Shown here: one piece after another, positions 37,827 through 46,307 of the stretch
Position numbering within the stretch: position 1 is the first letter of the stretch
Layout: each line of letters starts with the position of its first letter
From: Kangiella aquimarina DSM 16071
Lineage (GTDB): Bacteria; Pseudomonadota; Gammaproteobacteria; Enterobacterales; Kangiellaceae
Length of the DNA: 64,000 bases
Assembly: GCF_000374105.1 (NCBI RefSeq)
Contig: NZ_KB893650.1
Coordinates: 676,862-740,861, forward strand
Direction of reading: 5' to 3'
Made by a program: the position numbers and the translations under genes
Notes under the pieces: model-generated
Told to the model about the DNA's origin: nothing
What the model saw: only the letters and a program-made list of their open reading frames with translations
Databases searched by the model: none

Positions 37827-38378
37827 CTATCGGTTCAGGACTGAAGCCCGTAAGACATGAAAGGTCACTGCCTTGCTGGTCTGGACAATTTCCTGTGTTT
37901 CGTCATTGATAACCATAGCTACCAGCTCGTGAGTACCGCGTGCCACATTGACTAAATTAAAGTAGGGAATTTTCTGATCCTGGCCTACCTGAACGCCATC
38001 CATATGTAATCGAATACTGTGGTTGGGTTGAATCTGCGGTGTAATACCTATCACGATATTGACCGAACCATCGTTTGCCCTGACGCCTTGATCATTGGTC
38101 GGGCTGTCAATTGAAAATACTTCATACATTGGCCCTTGCTCTTCATCATCGTTTTGACTCTGCTGTTGCTTGCTGGGGCTGATGCGAGGTGTAGAAACAA
38201 CATTCTGATTGGTTTTAACAGTAATCGCTTCGGCACCTTCTATGGGCTTATCGGTATAGGTTACTTTGCCATCTTTATCCACCTTTTTGTACAACACGGT
38301 GGCATCAGCACCAGTGAACCATAGTGCCGTGACAAAAAGGAGTGACAGTTTAAAAAGATATGAAACTTTAACTTGCAT
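37827..38378 (-). CDS. DUF4124-containing exported protein
   Basis: The ~183-residue protein has a signal peptide (ending near FTGADA) and a DUF4124 motif (VLYKKVDKDGKVTYTDKPIEGAEAI), then a Gln-rich linker and a C-terminal beta-sandwich-like region (GVRANDGSVNIVIGITPQIQPNHSIRLHMDG). An AGGG site 8 nt upstream favours ATG 38378 over the GTG at 38387. DUF4124 genes between glnA and ntrB are common in gammaproteobacteria; their role is unknown. Confidence 0.82.
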   Translation of the reverse strand: MQVKVSYLFKLSLLFVTALWFTGADATVLYKKVDKDGKVTYTDKPIEGAEAITVKTNQNVVSTPRISPSKQQQSQNDDEEQGPMYEVFSIDSPTNDQGVRANDGSVNIVIGITPQIQPNHSIRLHMDGVQVGQDQKIPYFNLVNVARGTHELVAMVINDETQEIVQTSKAVTFHVLRASVLNR

Positions 38379-38450
38379 TAAAATCACCCTGTAATGAACT
38401 TACCTGATTAGACAAAGTATTAGGCAGCTTGTGCCATCTGTCAAAAATAA

Positions 38451-38480
38451 AAAAAGCCCAGCATGTGCCGGGCTTTTTTT
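38451..38480. terminator. Intrinsic terminator after glnA
   Basis: GCCC / GGGC plus an inner GC/GC stem, flanked by A-runs on the left and T7 on the right. The runs on both sides mean it can act on either strand. It separates glnA from the DUF4124 gene. Confidence 0.8.
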
Positions 38481-38500
38481 CGCATCAGAAATTAATCTGA

Positions 38501-39910
38501 TTACAAGCTGTAGTACATGTCGAACTCAACTGGGTGAGTTGTCATGTTTAGACGCTCAATATCAGCACGCTTGAGTTCAATGTAAGCATCAAGCATGTCA
38601 TCAGAGAAAACACCGCCACGAGTTAGGAATTCACGGTCAGCATTTAGTGCATCTAAAGCCTGCTCTAAAGACTTGGCAACAGTTGGAATTGCTTTTGCTT
38701 CTTCCGCTGGCAAATCATACAAATCTTTATCCATTGCATCGCCAGGATGGATTTTGTTTTGGATTCCGTCAAGACCAGCCATCATCAATGCAGCAAATGC
38801 CAAGTATGGATTCGCCATTGGGTCTGGGAAACGCACTTCGATACGACGAGCTTTTGCGCTACTGACATGCGGAATACGAATTGAAGCAGAACGGTTTTTA
38901 GCGGAGTATGCAAGCATTACTGGAGCTTCAAAACCAGGCACTAGACGTTTATATGAATTTGTTGACGGGTTAGTCAAAGCATTCAATGCGCGTGCATGTT
39001 TGATGATGCCGCCGATGTAATACAAGGCTTCTGCAGAAAGACCTGCATATTTATCACCAGCGAAAAGATTTTTACCATCTTTTGCAAGAGACATGTGAAC
39101 ATGCATACCAGTACCATTATCGCCAACGATTGGTTTTGGCATGAATGTCGCGGTTTTGCCATAAGCATGAGCGACGTTATGAATAACATATTTTAAGATT
39201 TGAACTTCATCCGCTTTCTTCATAAGCGTGTTAAATTCAGTGGCAATCTCATTCTGACCACCGGTTGCAACTTCGTGGTGGTGAGCTTCAATACGCAAAC
39301 CCATCTGCTCCATAACAAGACACATTTGTGAGCGAATATCTTGTGATGAATCAACAGGAGGAACTGGGAAGTAACCGCCTTTTACGCGAGGACGGTGAGC
39401 ATAGTTACCGCCTTCGTATGATTTGTCAGAATTCCATGCTGCTTCAGGGTCATCGATCTTTACGAATGAACCGCTCATGTCGGTTTTAAAACGCACGTCT
39501 TCAAACATGAAAAACTCTGGTTCAGGACCAAAGAATGCTGTATCTGCTACGCCTGTAGACTTTAAATATTCTTCAGCACGACGAGCTACCGAACGAGGGT
39601 CTCTATCATAACCAGTCATCGTTGATGGCTCTAAAATATCGCAACGCAAGTTAAGAGTTGCATCTTCGAAGAAAGGATCCATAACAGCAGACTCTGCATC
39701 TGGCATAAGGACCATGTCTGATTCATTAATGCCTTTCCAACCAGCGATTGAAGAACCGTCAAACATCTTACCCTCTGTTAACATTTCTTCGTCAACAAGG
39801 CGCGCAGGAATGGTAACGTGTTGCTCTTTACCTTTAGTATCGGTAAAGCGAAGGTCAACAAATTTAACATCCATTTCTTCAATCATTTTAAGAACGTTTT
39901 CAACTGACAT
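38501..39910 (-). CDS. glnA: Glutamine synthetase type I (GlnA)
   Basis: A 469-residue [21 protein letters not shown] (N-terminal beta-grasp), FFGPEPEFF and [13 protein letters not shown] (metal and glutamate sites), [17 protein letters not shown], and the adenylylation Tyr398 in DLYDLPAEE, which shows control by an adenylyltransferase. It combines ammonia and glutamate using ATP. A GGAG site lies 8 nt before the ATG. The promoter region has a perfect TATAAT and an NtrC palindrome but no visible sigma54 promoter. Confidence 0.98.
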   Translation of the reverse strand: MSVENVLKMIEEMDVKFVDLRFTDTKGKEQHVTIPARLVDEEMLTEGKMFDGSSIAGWKGINESDMVLMPDAESAVMDPFFEDATLNLRCDILEPSTMTGYDRDPRSVARRAEEYLKSTGVADTAFFGPEPEFFMFEDVRFKTDMSGSFVKIDDPEAAWNSDKSYEGGNYAHRPRVKGGYFPVPPVDSSQDIRSQMCLVMEQMGLRIEAHHHEVATGGQNEIATEFNTLMKKADEVQILKYVIHNVAHAYGKTATFMPKPIVGDNGTGMHVHMSLAKDGKNLFAGDKYAGLSAEALYYIGGIIKHARALNALTNPSTNSYKRLVPGFEAPVMLAYSAKNRSASIRIPHVSSAKARRIEVRFPDPMANPYLAFAALMMAGLDGIQNKIHPGDAMDKDLYDLPAEEAKAIPTVAKSLEQALDALNADREFLTRGGVFSDDMLDAYIELKRADIERLNMTTHPVEFDMYYSL

Positions 39911-39951
39911 TAGTATTGCTCCAGTGAGTCAAAAGGAATTTGATGGTGGCT

Positions 39952-39957
39952 ATTATA
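39952..39957 (-). promoter_or_regulatory. Candidate sigma70 -10 box of glnA
   Basis: A perfect TATAAT on the minus strand, placing the start near 39945. The -35 region is weak (TAGTCT, three matches of six), as expected for an activator-dependent promoter. Confidence 0.6.
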
Positions 39958-40010
39958 ATCAGGTCATAAAATTAAGACTATTTAAAACAGGGGGAACCCT
40001 ACATAACAAT

Positions 40011-40025
40011 GCACCAAAATGGTGC
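40011..40025. promoter_or_regulatory. NtrC-type operator upstream of glnA
   Basis: GCACCAAAATGGTGC is a perfect palindrome (GCACCA-N3-TGGTGC) of the NtrC class. Its centre, 40018, is about 73 bp upstream of the predicted glnA start, near the -72 register used by class I activators of sigma70 RNA polymerase. It lies in the region shared with the TonB receptor gene. Confidence 0.8.
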
Positions 40026-40345
40026 GTGCGGACTTTCTGGAGGAAGCATTTTCTATTATCAAAGATAGACTCGAGAAAATTTATATTCTGCTGGTTAAAA
40101 AAAGTACAAAGCAAAATATTTTTTATGAGGCTATATCAAGCTACAGACTAAACTACGTATAGGAAAAATCACCTATAACCAATAGTCACTTAAATGCAAA
40201 ACTTGTTGACCGACCATAGAAAATTATGATAACTATAACATTCTCCAAGGCTGTGTTTGGCCGTGGTACTTTATTGTGGCGCGATAAAATACAGTTTTGG
40301 GCAAAAAGAAAGAAAATTTACCAACTTATCTATAGGTAGGATTTT

Positions 40346-43027
40346 ATGACTAACAAGACAATGATAGCTAAAGCAGTAAAGTACGCTTTATATAGCGGCT
40401 TTGCAGCTTCAATGGCTGTTGCAGCTCCAGCTAGTTTCGCTGCTGAAGAAGAAGCAGAAGAAGCTGAAACGGTTGTTGTAACAGGTTCACGTTTAAAAAG
40501 AACTGACGTTGAAGGTGCTTTGCCAGTAACAGTTATCTCTCGTGAAGATTTAGACATGAGTGGTGACGTATCTGTTGCAGACTTCTTACGTAACACAACT
40601 TTCAACTCTTTCGGTTCATTCCGTCCACAATCTGGTAGCTCAGCGCAATCTTTTGCTGAATTGAGCTTACGTGGTTTAGGTGGCGGTCGTTCTTTGATTT
40701 TGATCGATGGTCGTCGTGGCCCAGTTGCTCCTCAAGTAGGTTCAGCTCAAGATTTGAACAGCATCCCATTGGCAGCAGTAGAGAGAATTGAAATTCTTTC
40801 AGATGGTGCTTCTGCGATTTATGGTACAGACGCAATCGGTGGTGTTGTAAACATCATCACTCGTAAAGATTTCGATGGCGTAGAATTCCGTATTGGTGCA
40901 TCTGAGCCAAGCCGTGAAGGTGGTTCTACTGATGAAGGTTCAATCATCTTTGGTGCTTCAGGTGACAGAGGCTCTGCATACCTAGGTGCTTCTTGGAATA
41001 GCCGCGAAATCGTATTCCAACGTGACCGTGAGTGGTCTTCAGGCGGTATTTCATCTTATGGTAACAACTACCAGTCACTTGCAACTACAACTGCATTCAC
41101 TGGCTTAAGCGGTGTTCAAAACTGGACTCCAAATGGCGAAGGTTGTGACTCTGTAGGCATGTTTACTATCCCAGGCCAAAATCTTTGTTTCTATGACTTC
41201 ACGGCATTGGCTGCAGATGAAGCTGAATTAGAAAATCATTCAATTTTCGGTCGCGCACAGTACCAAATTAACGATGACTGGAGTACTTTCTTCAACGCGA
41301 CTAACTCACGTGTTAAGTCATTTGGTCGTTACGCTCCAACTCCTCTAATCGTGTTTGTACCAGCTTCATCACCAAACAACTATGTTGGTGAAGACGTTCT
41401 TTTACGTCACCGTAGTTTAGGTACAGGTACTCGTGATACTAATACTGATCAAAATATGTATGCAGTTGAGTGGGGCTTTGAAGGCTTCGTAACTGATGCA
41501 GTTGAGATGGAATTCGGTATCCGTCGTAATGACTACAAATATGACGAGTTTGGTCGTAACTATGTAGTAACTCCTTTGATGAACCAAGCGATTGCTGATG
41601 GTTCATATGATATCTTAGACCCAGCTGGTAACCCAGACAGCGTTCTTAACGGTTTGAAAGCTACTATTAACCGTGAGTCAAGCTCTATCATTGATGAAGT
41701 TTATGTAAACAGTCAATTTGACTTGTTTGACATGGACGGTGGCGCTGCTCGTATGCTAGTGGGTGGCGAGTATCGTAAAGAGAAATACGAAGATCAGTAT
41801 GACTCATTGTCTGAAGGTGGTGTGATCGGTGGTTCTGCTGGTAACTCTGCTGGTGGTGGTCGTGACGTAACAGCTGTTTATTTCGAAACTTTGTTGCCTG
41901 TTCTAGACAACTTGGAAGTTAACGTAGCTGGCCGTTATGATGACTACAGTGACTTCGGTGATAACTTTGCACCTAAAGTATCTGTACGTTTCCAACCAAC
42001 AGACGATGTAACAATGCGTGCATCTTGGGGTGAAGGTTTCCGTGCTCCATCATTGGATATCTTAACTGCTCAGCCTGCTTTCTCTGCTGACGGTACAACT
42101 GACCCAGAGACATGTTTGTTCTTGAGTGGTTCTATCAGCTGTCAAACTCAAACTGACGCATACGTTCTTGCAAACCCTAACTTGGGTGCAGAAAATTCAG
42201 ATCAGTTTGGTTTCGGTGTTGTATGGCAGGCAACTGATGACTTGTCAATGTCTGTTGATTACTACAACATTCAGCTTGAAGACCAAATCTCTGCAATTGG
42301 TACAGGTGAAATCGTTGCTTGTTTGAGAGGCTTGGCTCCATGTCCTAATGGTGTATCTGAGCTTCCAGCGACAGCTACTCCAGGTGATGCTTCTCTTGGT
42401 TTAGGTGCTGCTTTCCAAACAGTACCATACGATGTTGACGGCAACGGAACAATCGAGCCAGGTGAAGAGATTAACCCAATTTTATTCGTACAGCGTGGTT
42501 TCATTAACCGTGGCGAAATCGAAACTTCAGGTCTTGATTTCAACGTGAAGCATCGTTACGACATGGGTGGCGCAGGCGTACTTAGCACTAACCTACAAGT
42601 TGGTTATGTTGAGAAGTATGAGTTAAATGGTGAAGACTTCGTAGGTTTGCCAGGTGTTCCAGATATGCGTGCTAACTTAAGCAACGTTTGGTCTATTGGT
42701 GACTTCGGTGTGGTTTGGAATATCAACCATATTGCTGAAACTAAATCTACCAACGGCACATTCTGTGAAGACTTCTCAGATCCATCATGTATACCAGATG
42801 TAAGTTATGATACAACTGTAAGACTTCAAAATCCTAGTTGGACTACACACGATCTACAAGTTAACTACAATACTCCTTGGGATGGTATGATTTCTCTAGG
42901 TGCTAATAACATCACTGACGAGGATCCAGTATTAGATCCTTATGAAGGTGGTGGTCGTGGTTATGACTTTGGCTTGTATGATGGCTATGGTCGTATCGTA
43001 TACTTACGTTATACGCAAAGATTCTAA
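40346..43027 (+). CDS. TonB-dependent outer membrane receptor
   Basis: An 893-residue receptor: signal peptide (~1-33, ending SFAA), plug domain (~43-170; VVVTGSRLKRTDVEGALPVTVI, GLGGGRSLILIDGRR, ILSDGASAIYGTDAIGGVVNII) and a 22-strand-type barrel ending in the C-terminal Phe of YLRYTQRF. It imports a large ligand across the outer membrane using TonB energy; the substrate is unknown. Codon use is strongly biased toward a few codons, suggesting very high expression, unlike the AT-rich genes after it. It is divergent from glnA and followed by a strong terminator. Confidence 0.93.
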   Translation: MTNKTMIAKAVKYALYSGFAASMAVAAPASFAAEEEAEEAETVVVTGSRLKRTDVEGALPVTVISREDLDMSGDVSVADFLRNTTFNSFGSFRPQSGSSAQSFAELSLRGLGGGRSLILIDGRRGPVAPQVGSAQDLNSIPLAAVERIEILSDGASAIYGTDAIGGVVNIITRKDFDGVEFRIGASEPSREGGSTDEGSIIFGASGDRGSAYLGASWNSREIVFQRDREWSSGGISSYGNNYQSLATTTAFTGLSGVQNWTPNGEGCDSVGMFTIPGQNLCFYDFTALAADEAELENHSIFGRAQYQINDDWSTFFNATNSRVKSFGRYAPTPLIVFVPASSPNNYVGEDVLLRHRSLGTGTRDTNTDQNMYAVEWGFEGFVTDAVEMEFGIRRNDYKYDEFGRNYVVTPLMNQAIADGSYDILDPAGNPDSVLNGLKATINRESSSIIDEVYVNSQFDLFDMDGGAARMLVGGEYRKEKYEDQYDSLSEGGVIGGSAGNSAGGGRDVTAVYFETLLPVLDNLEVNVAGRYDDYSDFGDNFAPKVSVRFQPTDDVTMRASWGEGFRAPSLDILTAQPAFSADGTTDPETCLFLSGSISCQTQTDAYVLANPNLGAENSDQFGFGVVWQATDDLSMSVDYYNIQLEDQISAIGTGEIVACLRGLAPCPNGVSELPATATPGDASLGLGAAFQTVPYDVDGNGTIEPGEEINPILFVQRGFINRGEIETSGLDFNVKHRYDMGGAGVLSTNLQVGYVEKYELNGEDFVGLPGVPDMRANLSNVWSIGDFGVVWNINHIAETKSTNGTFCEDFSDPSCIPDVSYDTTVRLQNPSWTTHDLQVNYNTPWDGMISLGANNITDEDPVLDPYEGGGRGYDFGLYDGYGRIVYLRYTQRF

Positions 43028-43049
43028 GATAGACTCTTATCTTAGGTAT

Positions 43050-43078
43050 AAAAAAGGGCGTGTATGCGCCCTTTTTTT
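43050..43078 (+). terminator. Intrinsic terminator after the TonB receptor
   Basis: AAAAAGGGCG / CGCCCTTTTT with a TGTATG loop and T7. It ends the receptor transcript and overlaps a spurious ATG (43064) of the next frame. Confidence 0.9.
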
Positions 43079-43093
43079 ATAGTAGAGGTAAAC

Positions 43094-44086
43094 GTGAAAA
43101 ATAATAAAGAAACAGATAAACAAACACATTGGACGTCCTATTGGGAAAAAGGAATACTAAATTCATGCGGCTATGATACTGAGTTTGGCAATTACCAAGG
43201 TTCTATTCTCCAATTCTGGAATGGAAAAATTCAAAGTTTAGACAGCTTATCATTATTAGACTTATGTACAGGAAATGGAGGTTTAATTTCTCTATTGCTG
43301 GATAATAAGGATATAACAGATGCTGAAAAAATTGTTGGGGTAGATATAGCGGGAATAAATCCAAAGTGGATTGAATCATTTCCGAGTACTATCAGAGAAA
43401 AGGTTGAGTTTATACCTAATATTAATATTGCTAATTTACCAATTAAAGATAACACCTTTGATATAATTACAAGTCAGTTTGGACTTGAATACAGCGATCT
43501 ATCCGAAAGTTTAAAAGAGGCCTCAAGAGTATTGAAGCCGGGAGGTAAAATCTACTCGGTAGTACATAACTCTGACTCTATAATAGTTAAAAATAGCCAT
43601 GAAGAAATTACTCACATTAACTGGTTATTAAGCAACAAGGGCATAAGAGATAGTAGCGGTAAACTTCTGAAGTTTATGGCAATGCTAAAAAATCCACATA
43701 ATGTGAAAAAAGTTAGCAATAATGAAACAGCAAATATAATAAGAGCTGAGTTTAATAGCCAAGTTGAAGAAGCAAAAGTTATAGCGTCAAAAAGTAAATG
43801 TCCAGACATAATATTTGAATGCTTAGATTGTATTATGCTTAGCTTTAACACTGCAAAAAGTAGTGGTATCAAAGAGGGAAAAGAGATACTTGAAAATTTA
43901 TGGGAGGAGCTAAGGCATAATAGGAAGAGGTTAGAAAACTTACTGTTAGCAGCAAAAACAGAAAGTGAGCTAAATGAGCTTATTAAAATTTGTAATGATT
44001 CTAAACTAGAGAAAGAAGAGTTGATTACCTTACAAGAAAAAGGGCAAGTCCTTGCCTGGGGGTTAACACTAAAAAAACATAAGTGA
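43094..44086 (+). CDS. SAM-dependent class I methyltransferase
   Basis: From GTG 43094, preceded by GAGG at 43085-43088, the product is ~330 residues. An ATG at 43064 lies in the terminator stem and is rejected. The methyltransferase domain (~10-170) has motif I LLDLCTGNGGL, motif II VGVDIAG, DNTFDIITSQFGLEY and LKPGGKIYSVVHN, a UbiE/type-11 pattern. The C-terminal ~160 residues are helical and Lys/Glu-rich, without a recognised family. The gene is AT-rich with rare codons. It is 10 nt upstream of the oxygenase gene, so the two likely act together, perhaps modifying a small molecule or peptide; substrate unknown. Confidence 0.8.
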   Translation: MKNNKETDKQTHWTSYWEKGILNSCGYDTEFGNYQGSILQFWNGKIQSLDSLSLLDLCTGNGGLISLLLDNKDITDAEKIVGVDIAGINPKWIESFPSTIREKVEFIPNINIANLPIKDNTFDIITSQFGLEYSDLSESLKEASRVLKPGGKIYSVVHNSDSIIVKNSHEEITHINWLLSNKGIRDSSGKLLKFMAMLKNPHNVKKVSNNETANIIRAEFNSQVEEAKVIASKSKCPDIIFECLDCIMLSFNTAKSSGIKEGKEILENLWEELRHNRKRLENLLLAAKTESELNELIKICNDSKLEKEELITLQEKGQVLAWGLTLKKHK

Positions 44087-44096
44087 GAATAGAAAA

Positions 44097-44774
44097 ATGA
44101 TTGATAAATTAAATATACAGCCAGTTTTCTCAGTACCAATTATTGAAGCTACATACTCAAATCATGAGCAACTTAATCCAAAATTGAGGCAAATATTTCT
44201 AAAGGCTGAAAAAGAAAAAGAAAAATTCGGTAATAAAGAAGAGTATGTACAGAAAAATGAAAACGTATTTGAAAGTAGGTTTGATTTATTTTCTTGGAAT
44301 AATCCTGAAATTTCAAGTTTAAGAGATTTTTGCTGGGCAAGTCTCTACCAGGCTATTGGTAAACTAAATAACTATGATTTGAAGACGCTAGAAAAGCTTC
44401 ATATGGCTAGCTCAAGCTGGTTTCATGTTACAAAAAAAGGTGGTTTTTTTGGTGTTCATAACCATGCTAATTCTGCTTGGTCCGGTGTTTATTGTGTTGA
44501 TGAAGGGGATCAGGATGATGAGTCGATTGGGTCAGGATTATTAAGCTTTTTATCTCCCAACATGGCTACTACCTCATACGTTGATATGTCTTGCTCAAAT
44601 CTATCCAGTCAGTACTCTAGGGGAAATTTGCAATTTAAACTTAAACCGGGACAGTTAATTATGTTTCCATCTTGGCTATTGCATGAAGTAAAGCCGTACT
44701 TTGGAACGCGAGAAAGAATAACAGTAGCATTCAACGCATGGTTTAAATATTCAGGTGAAATAAAAAACCGCTAA
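44097..44774 (+). CDS. Putative 2OG-Fe(II) oxygenase (TIGR02466-like)
   Basis: A 225-residue protein with the pattern of the TIGR02466/2OG-FeII_Oxy_5 family: VHNHANSAWSGVYCV (His121, His123), SGLLSFLSP, GQLIMFPSWLLHEVKPYFGTRERITVAFNAW with His196 and Arg205/Arg207. The histidines and the Arg fit iron and 2-oxoglutarate binding. Members often lie near TonB-dependent receptors in marine Proteobacteria; substrates are unknown. Its stop and the stop of the convergent TusA-like gene lie in one hairpin. Confidence 0.78.
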   Translation: MIDKLNIQPVFSVPIIEATYSNHEQLNPKLRQIFLKAEKEKEKFGNKEEYVQKNENVFESRFDLFSWNNPEISSLRDFCWASLYQAIGKLNNYDLKTLEKLHMASSSWFHVTKKGGFFGVHNHANSAWSGVYCVDEGDQDDESIGSGLLSFLSPNMATTSYVDMSCSNLSSQYSRGNLQFKLKPGQLIMFPSWLLHEVKPYFGTRERITVAFNAWFKYSGEIKNR

Positions 44775-44789
44775 ATAGCGGTTTTTTTT
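44762..44789. terminator. Bidirectional terminator carrying both convergent stop codons
   Basis: AAAAAACCGC / GCGGTTTTTT around a TAAATA loop. The oxygenase stop (44772-44774) and the stop of the minus-strand TusA-like gene (44771-44773) both fall within it. Confidence 0.85.
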
Positions 44790-45004
44790 ATGGTGAAAAT
44801 AATTTGATTATCAATCTCTTCCGTGGATAAGACTTCCTGCTGGTTAATACGACACCAAGTGGGAATGTCACTTAATGTACCAGGGTCAGTACATATAACC
44901 TCAAGTGTGTCACCTTCGTTTAACTCTTTGAGTGCATTCTGGGTGCGAATTACGGGCATCGGGCACAGAAGGTTCGAGCAGTCTAAAGTGTGTTTGTTAC
45001 TCAT
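44771..45004 (-). CDS. TusA/SirA-like sulfur carrier
   Basis: A 77-residue protein from ATG 45004, which is 9 nt behind AGAGGA and overlaps the upstream stop as ATGA; ATG 45013 is too close to the site. Cys14 in LLCPMPVIRTQNAL is the sulfur-carrying Cys of the TusA family (CPxP). It probably carries persulfide sulfur to the PP-loop enzyme encoded just upstream. It is a TusA paralog by operon context rather than a certain tusA ortholog. Confidence 0.88.
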   Translation of the reverse strand: MSNKHTLDCSNLLCPMPVIRTQNALKELNEGDTLEVICTDPGTLSDIPTWCRINQQEVLSTEEIDNQIIFTIKKTAI

Positions 45005-46089
45005 ACATGCCATTCCTCTTTCACTTCATGCGCAGGCATTGGTGGAACGTCCATCACATAAGAGGTGCCATTATAGTTTTCGATTTGTACGGTAACTGCA
45101 TCTGCGCTTTTACCACCTGAGTAACGGGCAACAATTTGTGCTGCAAGCTTTATGTCGTCTTTATCGAATGCCCCATCCAGTAAAGTTAAAGGACCGCCAT
45201 GGCTGACTGTATGGATACTGGTGAACTGTTTCTTGTAACCTTTTAGGAAGTTGTTTTCACCTTCTTCGCGGCTCACAATCAATTTGAAGTTAGGTTTAGG
45301 CCGTATGTGGCGTCCAACTTTCAATAGCATAATGTCATCAAGTTCATAGCGCCTTTCACCACGAGCCTCCCATAAGTCAGCAAGTTTGGCTGAGTAATTT
45401 GCATCAGTTAAGAAACAGCAGCCACCGGCAGGTTGGGCAAAGTCATCAAAGCCAAACTTTTTAGCCAGCTCAAACTGAGGTTTACGGCTTCGGCCTGAGA
45501 AATCGTAAAGTTGATCACGGTCTACCCATCCCTCGCGCTCAGGCAAGGTTGGCATCAAGTTTTTGGCGCACAGTGGGCGTAACAGCCTATCTTCAGCACC
45601 TGACTCACGGGCAATAATAGGCATGGTTTCTTTTCGTTGTGACTTTGGACGCTGGCCAATTACTTCTCCAGTAATGATAAAGTCAAAGCCGTTTTCTTCG
45701 GCCCAAGCCCAAGCCTGTGCCTGATTCACCATAAAGATTTTGCAGTCCAGGCAAGGGTTCAGGTTAGCGCCATAGCCATGCTTGGGGTTTAGTACGATAT
45801 CCTTATATTCTTCAGAAATATCAATGATATGGAGTTTAATTCCTAGCTGCTCTGCAACCCACAGAGCATTGTTACGCTTTTGCTTATCTTTATCTTTCTT
45901 GCGAATGGCATGAGTATGACCCTCAACGCAAAAACCAGTATAAAAATTGATGCCTTCCACATGGACTCCCTGTTCCTGGATCACTTTAGCTGCTAATAAA
46001 GAGTCTAGGCCGCCAGAAATCAAAGCAACGGCCTTGCGCTGTTTTTGTGGGGCATTGTTCGAAGTTTGAATAGAATTTGCTTGAGTCAT
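45001..46089 (-). CDS. PP-loop (MnmA/ThiI-like) sulfurtransferase with NFACT-R-like C-terminal domain
   Basis: A 362-residue protein. The PP-loop SGGLDS (25-30) marks an adenylating ATPase. Cys113/Cys116 in NPCLDCKIF and Cys224/Cys225 in PAGGCCFLTD match the positions of the two catalytic cysteines of MnmA. The C-terminal ~100 residues (MLLKVGRHIRPKPNFKLIVSREEGENNFL) resemble the NFACT-R RNA-binding domain. Together with the adjacent TusA-like carrier this predicts thiolation of an RNA, possibly a tRNA, but it is not MnmA or ThiI itself. The genes overlap by 4 nt. Confidence 0.8.
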   Translation of the reverse strand: MTQANSIQTSNNAPQKQRKAVALISGGLDSLLAAKVIQEQGVHVEGINFYTGFCVEGHTHAIRKKDKDKQKRNNALWVAEQLGIKLHIIDISEEYKDIVLNPKHGYGANLNPCLDCKIFMVNQAQAWAWAEENGFDFIITGEVIGQRPKSQRKETMPIIARESGAEDRLLRPLCAKNLMPTLPEREGWVDRDQLYDFSGRSRKPQFELAKKFGFDDFAQPAGGCCFLTDANYSAKLADLWEARGERRYELDDIMLLKVGRHIRPKPNFKLIVSREEGENNFLKGYKKQFTSIHTVSHGGPLTLLDGAFDKDDIKLAAQIVARYSGGKSADAVTVQIENYNGTSYVMDVPPMPAHEVKEEWHV

Positions 46090-46253
46090 AATCTGAAAAT
46101 CAATAAGTTACACAATATGGGGTGGTCAAAAAATGGACAGCGATTATATATTAGCAAGCCGCTATAGGCAAAGGTTGGGAAGTGAAAAGTAAACAATAGA
46201 TACAATCACTGCAGTTAAACAAGAGACAAAAAGGCTAGTAATTCAAAAAAAGT

Positions 46254-46281
46254 TTGGTAAATCAGATAATTAAGTTACTAT
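46254..46281 (+). promoter_or_regulatory. Candidate sigma70 promoter of the first GGDEF gene
   Basis: TTGGTA (46254-46259), 16-nt spacer, TACTAT (46276-46281), ending 15 nt before a strong AGGAGG site. Consensus match only. Confidence 0.35.
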
Positions 46282-46307
46282 GGGGGTGCTAGCAACAGGA
46301 GGTAATT

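Larger units (their letters stand above)
39911..40345. other. 435-nt divergent intergenic region between glnA and the TonB receptor
   Basis: Contains the glnA promoter and the NtrC operator on the left, and the leader of the TonB receptor on the right, including AGGTAGGA just before ATG 40346. A TTGACC at 40206 lies upstream of AT-rich GATAAC, a poor promoter candidate for the receptor. No ORF with coding character was seen. Confidence 0.6.

Noticed and set aside
39911-40030. sigma54 promoter upstream of glnA
   Set aside because: No GG with GC ten bases further on was found on the glnA strand between the NtrC box and the start codon.
43612-44139. 175-codon minus-strand ORF antisense to the methyltransferase
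   Set aside because: Leu/Ser/Phe-rich shadow of an AT-rich gene; no recognisable domain.
46090-46307. c-di-GMP riboswitch before the GGDEF gene
   Set aside because: I looked for a GEMM-like core and found none; only a plausible promoter and Shine-Dalgarno are visible.
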